Shown piece after piece: positions 35,658 to 44,416 of a DNA stretch of 64,000 bases (its first letter is position 1; every line of letters begins with the position of its first letter). The translations under genes were made by a program, and so were the position numbers. Origin of the DNA: Cyanobacteria bacterium SZAS LIN-3 (lineage in GTDB: Bacteria > Cyanobacteriota > Vampirovibrionia > Obscuribacterales > Obscuribacteraceae); NCBI GenBank assembly GCA_018266215.1, contig JAFEAV010000011.1, positions 1 through 64,000 on the forward strand, read 5' to 3'. The notes under the pieces are model-generated. The model saw only the letters and a list, made by a program, of their open reading frames with translations, searched no databases and was not told the origin of the DNA.

Positions 35658-36381
35658 TCGCAAAATCCCATCTCTGCTGTCTTTGCTCGGTTGCTGTCTT
35701 GTCGGCGCCGTACTGTGCTCTGTGGCTATCCTTCTCTACGCCCAGAGTCAGCTGGCGGCCTACCTTAACCTGGTTGTTCACAACCGCTCGCGCGAAGAAG
35801 TGGCTGCCATCGTCAAAACGCTGCCGGTAGTGCCCGATTTATTCGGCGGGCCAAATTTTACTCAGTCGTCCAGGGTAAACGCCGCCTGTGATAAATTCCT
35901 CCGCGGCTATCTGATCGCCCTTGGCGGTCCCAGTCAATTGGAGGCGGCGGCAACTATTCAAAATGAGGCTGACAGCCTGATTTTTGATCGTGAGTTTGCT
36001 CTGGTCATAGACAAATTAAATGAGCGTTCGCGATTTGATGAATCGGTTTTGAATCTACCCTATCTCGCCGAGGCCTATCAAAGGTGCGCGGTCGCCCATT
36101 GTCGACGGCGAGCGGAAGGTGAAAGCCTGGTCAGGCAAAAAGCCCGTTACTACAGGCTCCTGGCAGATCAGACCGAAGCGCTGGCCCAACTGTTTTGTCG
36201 TCGTAAAAAATTTGAAATTGCCGAGCGTGCGTATCTGGATGCCATCGTCAGTGGCAGTCAGAGCACTCCTGATCGAACCAAGCTGGAGCGTTACTACCTG
36301 GCTTATGCGGGATTTTTGTGCGAGCGTGGACGATGGGAAGACGCCTTTTCTTTTCTGGAGAAGATTGAAGAACTGCGCTGA
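35635..36381 (+). CDS. Membrane-anchored TPR-like helical protein
   Basis: 248 aa from TTG 35635, inside the end of mqnD, with AAGGA 5 nt upstream; coupling to mqnD is likely. One N-terminal span (LLSLLGCCLVGAVLCSVAILLYA), then an all-helical soluble part. The C-terminal half resembles TPR-type helix pairs (YRLLADQTEALAQLFCRRKKFEIAERAYLDAIVSG; YYLAYAGFLCERGRWEDAFSFLEKIEEL). Probably a scaffold on the outer face of the inner membrane. Specific role unknown; no enzyme motif. Confidence 0.7.
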   Translation: MSRNLLVNRKIPSLLSLLGCCLVGAVLCSVAILLYAQSQLAAYLNLVVHNRSREEVAAIVKTLPVVPDLFGGPNFTQSSRVNAACDKFLRGYLIALGGPSQLEAAATIQNEADSLIFDREFALVIDKLNERSRFDESVLNLPYLAEAYQRCAVAHCRRRAEGESLVRQKARYYRLLADQTEALAQLFCRRKKFEIAERAYLDAIVSGSQSTPDRTKLERYYLAYAGFLCERGRWEDAFSFLEKIEELR

Positions 36382-36400
36382 GCCTCGACAGTTGCTGCGA

Positions 36401-37033
36401 TTAATGAAACCCCTGGTGAATGCAATCCTCCGCCCATGAATAGCGCATGAGAATGTCGGTGAAAATAATCGCAAACGAGAGGAAGCAGATGCTTGAGCTG
36501 AACAAAGCTTTCTTCTTTTGTTCAGAAACCGGCGCATTTGTACTTATGGCCAGTTTGATGAATGCGATTGCTTTCCATGCGCCTGTCGAAAACAAAAGAA
36601 TTTGAATCAGCGGTATCAGCAGGAAGTTGATTTTCTCCGACCAGGTGTGGTCACACACTGAGCAGAATGCGCTTCCGTGACTGCCGACTGATGGTGGTGT
36701 CAATAGCTCCGACCATGACGGAAGTAGGCAAAATGAGCAGGATGGCGAAGCCAGGACCAGCATCAATGCCAGCAAGCCGATCTGGAGTTGACTGCGTTTC
36801 GTTATGTGTAAACGCAGAGAGCGGCATCTTATCTCAACGGGCCAGAAAATATGCAAGGCAGCAGGAGTGAGAAGCCACGGTGCCCTCAGCAGAAAATCCC
36901 ACCACATCTGGAATCTGCTGGGGTCGCAAAGGCATTGCCAGAAAAATTCATCGCGGTCTGTCCCGGGCGCAATAAAAGCCACAACCAGGCCGCACAAAAA
37001 CAGCAACGCTGCTGCGGTCAAAATGATCGGCAT
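36401..37033 (-). CDS. Five-span integral membrane protein, unknown function
   Basis: 210 aa with about five hydrophobic spans (residues about 3-25, 48-66, 84-105, 137-160 and 176-198). Short loops contain two Cys pairs: CSFC in the third span and CSVC in the following loop (AFCSVCDHTW). Cys pairs next to Trp could bind metal or form disulfides. No family recognised. It is convergent with the TPR-like gene (19-nt gap), and its ATG has only a moderate SD (GGAT). Confidence 0.6.
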   Translation of the reverse strand: MPIILTAAALLFLCGLVVAFIAPGTDRDEFFWQCLCDPSRFQMWWDFLLRAPWLLTPAALHIFWPVEIRCRSLRLHITKRSQLQIGLLALMLVLASPSCSFCLLPSWSELLTPPSVGSHGSAFCSVCDHTWSEKINFLLIPLIQILLFSTGAWKAIAFIKLAISTNAPVSEQKKKALFSSSICFLSFAIIFTDILMRYSWAEDCIHQGFH

Positions 37034-37183
37034 ACGTCTTTATCCAGAGTAATTTAGTAAGTTGCAAATGCCGGTAAAGCCCAGCGTAACAAGATTACTT
37101 CTGCCGCCCTTGATTGCAAATAGGGAAAACACTGTGCTTGTCAGTAGCCTTTCCTAGCATTGCCCGGAAGAAATTGGTAACCT

Positions 37184-37957
37184 ATGAACCGCTTAGTTCA
37201 GGACTGCTCGCAGATGGAACGCATCTCTATCGAACTGACCAATCAATGCGCGAAAGCGTGCAGCTTTTGCTACAACGGAAGCGCGCCCGAAGGCAGGCTT
37301 TCCTGGGCTGCTGACGAGCTTGTAGAATTTCTTGAGAGTTGTGTTGCAGGCGGTATCAAGGCTGTTTCATTTGGTGGTGGCGAACCATTGCAGTATCCGG
37401 ATCTCTTTGCTGTCCTGATTCGTCTGAAGGGGCGTTTGTTTCGTTCGATGACCAGCAACGGTCTCCTCTTAGATGAAAACTTGAAGGAGCTCATTGCTGC
37501 TGCACCCGACAAGGTTCATATCTCTATTCATTATCCCCAGGATCTCCACGAGGTGGAAAGAGTCACCAGACAGGTAAAATCGCTCACCGATAGTGGTATT
37601 AAAAGTGGTGTCAATTTACTTGTCGCTCGTTCCTGGCTTGACTCTGCTGCTAGTGCGGCGCAATACCTGCGCGATCACGGCATCGGTAATGAACGCATCG
37701 TATACTTGCCGATGCGTGTAAGCGATACACCCACCCCCGGCGAAATGGGTGTAGTGGCTGGTTCTGCCAATTTTCAATCGATGACCTGCCTTGCGACTTG
37801 TGGAATCAGTCCGAGATTTTGCTCTATTGCTGCCGATAAGACTGTGGCCTGGTGCTCATACACTCAGGCGAGACGACCGCTCAATACTTTGACCTATCGC
37901 GGATTGCTGGAGTCCCTGGATGGATTGGGTTTAACTTTTTGTGGAGGGACGGCATAA
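37184..37957 (+). CDS. Radical SAM enzyme of unknown product
   Basis: 257 aa. ISIELTNQCAKACSFCYNG carries the C-x3-C-x2-C cluster motif (Cys22, 26, 29) for the [4Fe-4S]/S-adenosylmethionine site, followed by AVSFGGGEPLQYPDL (GGE motif) and MTSNGLLLDE. Near the C-terminus, Cys202, 206, 213 and 224 (with Cys253) could bind an auxiliary Fe-S cluster, as in SPASM/twitch-type enzymes. Smaller than most SPASM enzymes (about 350-450 aa). ATG 37184 is used; ATG 37214 is an alternative. The TAA abuts the ATG of the next gene, so the pair is one transcriptional unit. The substrate is unknown; a peptide or protein partner is possible. Confidence 0.85.
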   Translation: MNRLVQDCSQMERISIELTNQCAKACSFCYNGSAPEGRLSWAADELVEFLESCVAGGIKAVSFGGGEPLQYPDLFAVLIRLKGRLFRSMTSNGLLLDENLKELIAAAPDKVHISIHYPQDLHEVERVTRQVKSLTDSGIKSGVNLLVARSWLDSAASAAQYLRDHGIGNERIVYLPMRVSDTPTPGEMGVVAGSANFQSMTCLATCGISPRFCSIAADKTVAWCSYTQARRPLNTLTYRGLLESLDGLGLTFCGGTA

Positions 37958-38626
37958 ATGTCAGATCAAGACCAATTTGATGGATGTGATTATCCTGCCG
38001 CGCACAGTATGGATACGACCTGGTTTGCCGTCGATAAGGAGGGCTTTGTTGCCGTGATGGAGACAAACGAGGAAGGCGCTTTGCCTCTGGCCTGGCCGAA
38101 CGGGGAAAGTGCCTGCGACTTCGTCGAAACAGTCGGAACCCATCTTGGTCGTGAGGTTAAGCTCGGGCAATATGAAATACCTGAGCCATCCAGTGTTGGC
38201 CTTTATGGCTTTACCTCCAATATTGATGAAAATCCTCAAAAAGGCGGAGTTGTCGACCAGGCATTGGACGATCCCGATAGTACCGAATTTGAAGTTCTGG
38301 TGCCTGTTTACAAGCGTGGTCCAGTTCCGTCTAATCCGGTGCATATTTCTGAGTTGCCGGAAGCCATTCAGTCTCAGTCGAAGGCGCTTGTCTTCAAGGA
38401 CGTGTCGTTCAGAGATGTGGACTGGCTGCAACCGGTTTTGATGGTGCCCTGCCAGTTATGGACAGATGGCAGCGAGAGTGTGGGTGTCGTCGATACCGAG
38501 GGTAACATCGTGCCGGTGCCGCCGGAGAATTTTCCACAATGGGGATCTCCTCAGGCCAAAGCCGCGCAGCAGCCCTCACTGGCACAAAAGGATGTGCCCT
38601 GGTGGAAGAAATTATTTGGTGTTTAG
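37958..38626 (+). CDS. Unknown protein with DTTWFAVD motif, partner of the radical SAM gene
   Basis: 222 aa, beginning immediately after the radical SAM stop with a GGAGGG SD. The N-terminus (HSMDTTWFAVDKEGFVAVMETNEEGALPL) is a compact conserved-looking block seen in uncharacterised bacterial proteins. The middle is acidic with beta character, and the end is Gln/Ala/Pro rich and closes with VPWWKKLFGV, a short amphipathic Trp/Lys/Phe tail. No signal peptide, membrane span or catalytic motif. It may be the enzyme's substrate, an adaptor, or merely co-expressed. Function unknown. Confidence 0.75.
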   Translation: MSDQDQFDGCDYPAAHSMDTTWFAVDKEGFVAVMETNEEGALPLAWPNGESACDFVETVGTHLGREVKLGQYEIPEPSSVGLYGFTSNIDENPQKGGVVDQALDDPDSTEFEVLVPVYKRGPVPSNPVHISELPEAIQSQSKALVFKDVSFRDVDWLQPVLMVPCQLWTDGSESVGVVDTEGNIVPVPPENFPQWGSPQAKAAQQPSLAQKDVPWWKKLFGV

Positions 38627-38663
38627 TTATCGGCACTCAGCCATACTGACGATTGATAGTAAC

Positions 38664-38691
38664 TTGTCCTTGAGAGGCGTTAGGGTACAAT
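38664..38691 (+). promoter_or_regulatory. Sigma-70-like promoter
   Basis: -35 TTGTCC (38664-38669), 16-bp spacer, -10 TACAAT (38686-38691). It starts transcription near 38698 for the small gene at 38755. Confidence 0.55.
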
Positions 38692-38754
38692 CAAAACTTG
38701 ATGGTGGGTAATAGGTGGGATCAATATTGCCTACAAGGCTGCGGGGAGATTAAT

Positions 38755-38997
38755 GTGATAGCACGTATAAAGCCAGCCGGACTGAGATTGACGATTCTAG
38801 TTTGTATTCTAGTTGGAACCAGCGCCTTGGCGATTTGCTCTAGTCCTTTTGAGGTCCCTGTTCGTATGAATTGGACATGGGGGCACTTCGTCCAAGACCG
38901 CGCGAAGATTGGGTTGTTCCGCGTTTATCTAGTCTATGATCGCCGGGTCAGTTTTTGTTGGCCGGTCCCAACAGGAATGGTACCGCTGTTGCCTTAG
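38755..38997 (+). CDS. Small membrane protein, unknown
   Basis: 80 aa from GTG 38755, which has GGGGAG 6 nt upstream and a promoter-like pair 64-91 nt upstream. One hydrophobic span (LRLTILVCILVGTSALAICS) near the N-terminus, then a Trp/Tyr/Arg-rich segment (MNWTWGHFVQDRAKIGLF). It could be a signal-anchored or secreted peptide. Coding is supported by SD and promoter only, with no family match. A longer frame starting at 38698 lacks a good SD. Confidence 0.5.
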   Translation: MIARIKPAGLRLTILVCILVGTSALAICSSPFEVPVRMNWTWGHFVQDRAKIGLFRVYLVYDRRVSFCWPVPTGMVPLLP

Positions 38998-39010
38998 CCT
39001 TTAATTCTGT

Positions 39011-39967
39011 TTACTTACTCTCCCCACCGGCCCCCGACCCCTCGAAACTTGTGACAAATTCAATCAGCGCTGTTCTAAATCCTGGCAGATCCGTATAACC
39101 GATATCATTGTGCCCGGCGCCTTTCACTTCATAATACCGCTTCGGCTCAAGGGCCTGGGCATAGAGTGTGCGTGAATAAGCAACCGGCAGCGTAACGTCT
39201 TTGTCGCCATGTATCAGCAAGAGGGGTGGATGCTCTTGTTTTACCGCGGCCAGATTATCGAGGCGCGGCTCGGGGCAAACCCAATCGGGGAAGATTTTCA
39301 GCTGCCAGAGCTTGTCTTTGCCGGCCGCTATCAGCGATGTAAAAGGCGACTGCAAAACCACGGCCTTGGCCTTGCGCTCTTTCATGATACCGGTGGTGAC
39401 ACCACAGCCGATTGACTCGCCGTAGAGAATTATCTGCTCCGGTTTGTATCCCAGTTGTTTGACCGCGTAGTCATAGACGCTCACTCCGTCAGGGATCAGG
39501 TTTGCCAGCTTGGCCTCGCCCTTGGACTCGCCATAACCCTCATAATCATAGAGAATGACCGACTGACCACTGGACAGGATGAATGCGCCCAGGCCGATAC
39601 GATGGCCGAGATTGCCGGCGTTACCGTGGCTGACGAGATAAACATATTTGGCGTCCGGCCTGGTGAGGAGCAGGGCTGATATCGCCTTTCCGCCTGGGCC
39701 CGGCACGGCGAGTTCCTTGGCCTCGACTTTTACCTTGGCCGATGCCATCTTCTCTTTCAGATCCGGCAGGTATTTTTTCCATTCGGTGTCTTGCATGGGG
39801 AAGAGCACGATTTTGTCGCGGATGCCCAGGACCAGGAACAGCCCGACCAGCGTGAAACAGAGCCAGAGATTGAAACAATATTGCAGAGCCGATCTGACCG
39901 TGACCTTTTTTCGCACCTTGGCTTTTTTGACCGGGGGCGTCTCTGTTTCTGTTTCGGTTTCAGTCAT
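39011..39967 (-). CDS. Membrane-anchored alpha/beta hydrolase
   Basis: 318 aa from ATG 39967, with GGAGG 5 nt upstream; the in-frame upstream extension has no such support. One membrane span (about 29-48, YCFNLWLCFTLVGLFLVLG) then an alpha/beta hydrolase fold of the ABHD13/ABHD17-like group: oxyanion HGNAGNLGHR (114-123), YDYEGYGESKG, nucleophile elbow GESIG with Ser185, LLIHGDKDVTLP (acid) and GAGHND (His). The triad is complete. These enzymes cleave esters or thioesters; the substrate is unknown. The catalytic domain most likely faces the periplasm, based on the Lys/Arg-rich N-terminus. Confidence 0.85.
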   Translation of the reverse strand: MTETETETETPPVKKAKVRKKVTVRSALQYCFNLWLCFTLVGLFLVLGIRDKIVLFPMQDTEWKKYLPDLKEKMASAKVKVEAKELAVPGPGGKAISALLLTRPDAKYVYLVSHGNAGNLGHRIGLGAFILSSGQSVILYDYEGYGESKGEAKLANLIPDGVSVYDYAVKQLGYKPEQIILYGESIGCGVTTGIMKERKAKAVVLQSPFTSLIAAGKDKLWQLKIFPDWVCPEPRLDNLAAVKQEHPPLLLIHGDKDVTLPVAYSRTLYAQALEPKRYYEVKGAGHNDIGYTDLPGFRTALIEFVTSFEGSGAGGESK

Positions 39968-40179
39968 TAAACCTCCAAAAACACCGGCTGGGTGGGCCGG
40001 GCGCGATGTGTCGATAGTTCCATCAAAGCATGGCAGCAACTTTTGGCCACTTTTGTCGCAACGGTTTGCAAAGTGTTGGTTACAGGTAAGCTACACTAGA
40101 GTAGGCTTTATACGTCAAAATGGGCATGAGACAGCGAGTAAGGTCTGGGCCAGGGATTTCAAGCAGGGTTGCAAGCAGG

Positions 40180-41481
40180 ATGGACACCGCACAGGAAAGT
40201 ATAGGCTGGGAGACGTACCTGACCGCCGGTACCAAAGCCCTTTCCTTAGGACGATATGACGACGCCGAGAAGCTTTTCCAGAAGGCTCTCATGGAGGCAC
40301 GGCGCGAGCTTAACGAGCAGCAACCGGTCACGTCCCAGGCCGAAACCGGCCCCAATCCCATGCAGGTTGAAGGCGGACTGGCCAGGATTTCTGAAAATAT
40401 GGGCGAGCTCTATCGCCTGCAGGGCCAGTTTAAGGATTCCGAGTCCTTCTTTAAGCAGGCCCTGGACCTGAACGAAAAGGTTTATGGCGGCGGCAGCAAG
40501 CAGGTGGCCGAAGGGCTGGTCAAGCTGGGTGCCGTTTACCGGGCGCAGGGCAAGTATTCCTCGGTCGAGCCCCTGCTGCGGCGGGCCCTGACTATTTATG
40601 AAAGCGAAGACCCGGACCTGCAGGATCCGCTGGAGCTGGCCTCCATGCTGGAGACCCTGGCTGATTTCCTGCGCGCCCATGGTAAATATGGCCCGGCTGA
40701 GCCGCTTTTTCAAAGAGCTCTGGCCAAACGCGAATCGGTTCTGGGACCGGACCATCCCAGCATCGGACCCAATCTATTTAACCTGGCCCTGCTCTATCAC
40801 GCCGAGGGCAAATACAATCTGGCCGAGCCCCTATATGAGCGCGCCGTGCGCCTCTTTGAAGAATCCTGGGGGCTGGATCATCCCAGCGTCGCCACGGTAA
40901 TTAACTATCAGGCCGAGCTTTACCGCATGCTGGGTGACTTCCCGCGCTCGGAGACCATTCACTGGCGGGCGCTAAAGATTCGCCAGAATGTCCTGGGTCT
41001 GCAACATCCCAGTACCGCTCAGACTTTGAGCAACCTGGCCCTGCTTTTCCATGTGCAGTGCAAATACGATCAAGCCGAGCCGCTTTATCAGAGTTTGCTC
41101 GAAATCCGCACCAAGGACTGGGGCCCCAAGCATATGCATGTGGCCGAGGTTCTGAATTCTCTGGCTGAGGTCTATCACGACCAGGGCAAATATGCCGAGG
41201 CGGAGCCGCTTTACTGGCGCGCGGTGGAGATCATTCAGGAGAGCATGGGGCATGAGCACCCATCGGTGGCCAAGGCCCTGCGCCGTCTGGCGCAGCTCTA
41301 TGAAGAGCAGGAAAATTTCTCCGAGGCAGACAGACTTTACCGCTGGGGCCTGGGTGTATCGGAAAAAGCCCTGGGCGCCGAGCATCCAGAAGTTACCGAA
41401 TTGATAGAGCGCTATGCCGCCCTGCAGCGCAAGCTCATTTCGGACGACGACGACACGACAGACATTCTCTGGCGCGAATAA
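40180..41481 (+). CDS. Kinesin-light-chain-type TPR protein
   Basis: 433 aa from ATG 40180 (an in-frame ATG at 40120 is possible). Almost entirely 42-residue TPR units of the TPR_10/TPR_12 kind: EPLFQRALAKRESVLGPDHPSIGPNLFNLALLYHAEGKY and similar, repeated about eight times with conserved DHPS and LA-LY. No signal peptide, so probably cytoplasmic. Such proteins bind other proteins; here there is no attached effector domain. Stop-to-stop with the convergent FAD gene with no gap between them. Confidence 0.85.
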   Translation: MDTAQESIGWETYLTAGTKALSLGRYDDAEKLFQKALMEARRELNEQQPVTSQAETGPNPMQVEGGLARISENMGELYRLQGQFKDSESFFKQALDLNEKVYGGGSKQVAEGLVKLGAVYRAQGKYSSVEPLLRRALTIYESEDPDLQDPLELASMLETLADFLRAHGKYGPAEPLFQRALAKRESVLGPDHPSIGPNLFNLALLYHAEGKYNLAEPLYERAVRLFEESWGLDHPSVATVINYQAELYRMLGDFPRSETIHWRALKIRQNVLGLQHPSTAQTLSNLALLFHVQCKYDQAEPLYQSLLEIRTKDWGPKHMHVAEVLNSLAEVYHDQGKYAEAEPLYWRAVEIIQESMGHEHPSVAKALRRLAQLYEEQENFSEADRLYRWGLGVSEKALGAEHPEVTELIERYAALQRKLISDDDDTTDILWRE

Positions 41482-42918
41482 CTATTTAGCGACTGCCACT
41501 ATCTTTGATGGCACTGCCGTTTTCAATTTTTGTCTGACGCCTTCGCCGGCGAGGATGCCGCTTGTCGCCGCCTGACCGACACCGCGGGTCCAGGAGCTGG
41601 AATCGCCCACGATAAACAGGTTGGGGACGTTTGTTTCCATGTTTTTGTTGACCGATATCGAGTCCGGATAGCTCTTGCATTCAGGGGCGTAGAGCAGGGT
41701 GGATTCACCGGCGACACCGGGGCAAATCTTGTCCAGGGCGTCGAGATATTCGACGATGCCTTCCAGTATGCGGTGGGGATAGGCCAGGGAGATGTCGCCG
41801 CATTCGGCTTCCAGTGTCGGTTTGATCAAATTGTTGGTCAGGCTCTTTGTTCGTCTGCCTGCGCGCAGGTCGCCCAGTCGCTGCACCAGCGGGCCGCCGC
41901 CAGCGAGCATGTTGACGATTTTTGCAATCGTCTGCGAGTACATCTGCGGATCTTTGAAGGGGCGCGTGAAGGTCTTTGAGACAAGTACGGCGAAGTTATT
42001 GTTCTCCGACTTTTCGTACATTTTGCTGTGACCGTTGACGAGCACATACTCGCGGTGGTTTTCGGGCGTGACGAAACCTTTGGGATTGGAGCAAAAATTA
42101 CGCACCACATCGTTGCTGTGCTTGCTCCTGTAATAGAGCTTGGGTTCGTAGAAGCGCTTATCGACTTCTTCCGTGAAGTACGAGGATGTCTCGACGCGGA
42201 TGCCGATGTCGACCTGGCCGGGATAGATATCGAGGGCCTTGTAAAACTCTTGCTGGGTGAGCCAGGCGGCACCACCGCGGCCGACCGAGATGATGCAGTA
42301 GTCAAAAATGTCTTCCTGCTCTTCGCCCGGTTTTCGGTAGCGGTCAAAAGTCAGGGCGAAATGCTCGGAGCGACGCGAAACCGAGAGGACTTTGCTGTCC
42401 CAGTGGAAAATGATGTTCGGCCCTTTGGCTTTGATTTCTTCCAGAATGCTGGTATTGATGGCCGGGGCGTTATCCGAGCCGCAGTGCAAAAGTTCTTGAT
42501 AGTGATAGACCATGCCGGCCATGGTGGCCCGCTTTTTGATCCATTCCAGGTCTTCCGCGTTTGGTTTGACCACGGGGATTTCGCAGGGAGCATGGGTGAG
42601 GATGGTGGAGCGCACTATGTCCAGGCGCTTTTGCAGCTCTTGCTCGCCGATAAGGTCGTAGAGGCGGCCGCCGATGACGGGGGAGGCCGACAAAATTACT
42701 TTGAAGTCATTCCAGCTGCCGGCTGACTGGCCCGGGGCACAGTAACTGCAGGCCTTGGGCGGGCAGACTTCCAGCTTGCCCTGGTCGATGGGGCAGGCGT
42801 AGCGCTTCTCATACGTCGGTCCGACGTCAAAAACGTGTACTTCGACATCCGCTCCGGCCAATTCCTTGAGGGCGAAGAGTCCAGAAGCACCAAGTCCGAC
42901 GAGCGCGAGTTTTTGCAT
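41482..42918 (-). CDS. FAD-dependent oxidoreductase, COG2509-like
   Basis: 478 aa. N-terminal Rossmann dinucleotide motif KLALVGLGASGLFALKEL (GxGxxG) with VEVHVFDVG as the second strand. A Cys-rich segment (CPIDQGKLEVCPPKACSYCAPG) follows, then DYCIISVGRGGAAWL and, near the end, NVPNLFIVGDSSSWTRGVGQAATSGILAGEGV, which binds FAD. This layout is that of uncharacterised NAD(FAD)-utilising dehydrogenases. The Cys cluster might hold an Fe-S cluster or be redox active. Substrate unknown. Last in the long minus-strand run, 122 nt after the acyltransferase. Confidence 0.82.
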   Translation of the reverse strand: MQKLALVGLGASGLFALKELAGADVEVHVFDVGPTYEKRYACPIDQGKLEVCPPKACSYCAPGQSAGSWNDFKVILSASPVIGGRLYDLIGEQELQKRLDIVRSTILTHAPCEIPVVKPNAEDLEWIKKRATMAGMVYHYQELLHCGSDNAPAINTSILEEIKAKGPNIIFHWDSKVLSVSRRSEHFALTFDRYRKPGEEQEDIFDYCIISVGRGGAAWLTQQEFYKALDIYPGQVDIGIRVETSSYFTEEVDKRFYEPKLYYRSKHSNDVVRNFCSNPKGFVTPENHREYVLVNGHSKMYEKSENNNFAVLVSKTFTRPFKDPQMYSQTIAKIVNMLAGGGPLVQRLGDLRAGRRTKSLTNNLIKPTLEAECGDISLAYPHRILEGIVEYLDALDKICPGVAGESTLLYAPECKSYPDSISVNKNMETNVPNLFIVGDSSSWTRGVGQAATSGILAGEGVRQKLKTAVPSKIVAVAK

Positions 42919-43040
42919 AGACGCCTTTTCCAGTGGGCTCAGATTCGTTCGACAGGCCCGATCAGTGATATTACCACCGTTCAGGCCGGTTGCTAAGAGA
43001 AGATTGCAGGGCCTTCATGGAAGTTTTCTTAAGGAAACCC

Positions 43041-44351
43041 CTAATTCAAATAGATGGGCTCGCGGGAATCGTCGAGTTTTTTCAGCATGCCGGAGATTTG
43101 GGCGGCTATTTCATCGGTCACTTTGGCGATAGTTTCTTTTTTGTGGGTCTTGTAGTCGGCGTAATGGACACTCAGGTCTATTGCTTCGCCCACGTCAATG
43201 AGGACCTGCCGCGGACCTTTGATGCTGGGTTCGCCGCCCAGGATTTCCATCTCCAGGCGTTCGGTCACTTCGGCGAAGCGCTCCTGGGTCATGCGCTCGG
43301 TGACATAACCGGCGTAGATGGAGATGAAATTCACCACTCGATTGAGGTCTTTGTAGTAGCCGCGGTAGATGCGTTCCTTTTCGTCGTGCACCTTTTTTTC
43401 GTAGGCCGAATAGGCCTTTTCGTCCTGGTAGATGAAGTCGTCGATTTTATTGCGCAGTATTCGCACGCATTCAAGCTCTTTCGAACCTTTGGGCAATTCC
43501 ACTTCCAGGCGCTTGGCCAGGCGCTCGAGGATGTGCATGCGCAGAGCTTTGACGTGCTCGTTCATGGTGGCGCCTTCGGCTGCTTTAAACTCATATTCGC
43601 GGTCCAGTGCCTGGAGCAATTTCTCGCAAATGGCATAGAGGCGCGGTTGAAACGCTGCTGTGGGATCGGCTTTCAATCCCATTTTTGACTCAAGGGTCTT
43701 GAGTGTTTCGCGCAGCGAGCTGCTGATGTCGTAGGGATAGGTGTATTTTAGAGCCATGGGTTGTATGTAAATGGTCGCACCTTTAGGCTCATAGGCACTG
43801 GGTCCCAGCGGTTTGAGCGGGTCGTTCTCTTTGTGGCCGATTTCGCAACCGAGCACTTTTTCCAGATCGGTCAGGGCCCAAAAACTCAGTTGGGCTGCGC
43901 CTGACTCTAGAGGCATAAGAGTGTCGTTCTGGCGTGATATTTCGCCTTCGGGGAAGAGCACCAGCTTTTTTTTGCCTTCGACTAAAATGCGCCGAGTGGT
44001 CTTGAAGCTCTCTCTGTCAGCGGCTCCGCGCACGACCGAATAGCAGCCGGCGTGTTGCAACCACCAGCCGTTGATGCCGTGATCGTAATCAAAAACTTCG
44101 CGTGCTGCGACGAAGTTGAAATACTCTTCCGCTTCCCGGGAGAAGGCGAACATCACCTGCGGATCGTGGCGATTGGAGTGGTTCGGGCAGATCATCGCCC
44201 GTCTGCCTTTGAGCTTATTGAAGCGCTCCAGAGCACCTTTTTCTATCTTGATTGTGGTATCGCCCAGGGTGAGCTTGAGATAGAGTGGGAAGTTGATTTT
44301 TGACCACCAGAGCAAAAATGGCCAGTCGAGCGGCGGTTTAAAATCAAGCAT
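43041..44351 (-). CDS. PlsC-like phospholipid acyltransferase with long C-terminal extension
   Basis: 436 aa. Acyltransferase motifs: CPNHSNRHDP (H58-x4-D63), GCYSVVRGAADRES and LVLFPEGEISR (FPEGE, 133-137), as in 1-acylglycerol-3-phosphate acyltransferases. Usual length is about 240 aa; here the last about 220 residues are a charged helical region (KAEPEYEFKA..., RIYRGYYKDLNRVVNF) with no clear domain. It would acylate lysophosphatidic acid or a related lipid on the cytoplasmic side. Sits 66 nt after the deacetylase gene in the envelope run. Confidence 0.85.
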   Translation of the reverse strand: MLDFKPPLDWPFLLWWSKINFPLYLKLTLGDTTIKIEKGALERFNKLKGRRAMICPNHSNRHDPQVMFAFSREAEEYFNFVAAREVFDYDHGINGWWLQHAGCYSVVRGAADRESFKTTRRILVEGKKKLVLFPEGEISRQNDTLMPLESGAAQLSFWALTDLEKVLGCEIGHKENDPLKPLGPSAYEPKGATIYIQPMALKYTYPYDISSSLRETLKTLESKMGLKADPTAAFQPRLYAICEKLLQALDREYEFKAAEGATMNEHVKALRMHILERLAKRLEVELPKGSKELECVRILRNKIDDFIYQDEKAYSAYEKKVHDEKERIYRGYYKDLNRVVNFISIYAGYVTERMTQERFAEVTERLEMEILGGEPSIKGPRQVLIDVGEAIDLSVHYADYKTHKKETIAKVTDEIAAQISGMLKKLDDSREPIYLN

Positions 44352-44416
44352 GGGTTTGTCTCTCAGGTAATTGTGAGCGGCTTTTCACCCACAGTATAAC
44401 CACTTAAAAACCCAAT

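Noticed and set aside
37184..38997. Possible RiPP cluster with the small gene at 38755 as precursor
   Set aside because: The small gene has its own promoter and a membrane span, no leader/core layout, and there is no peptidase or transporter beside it.
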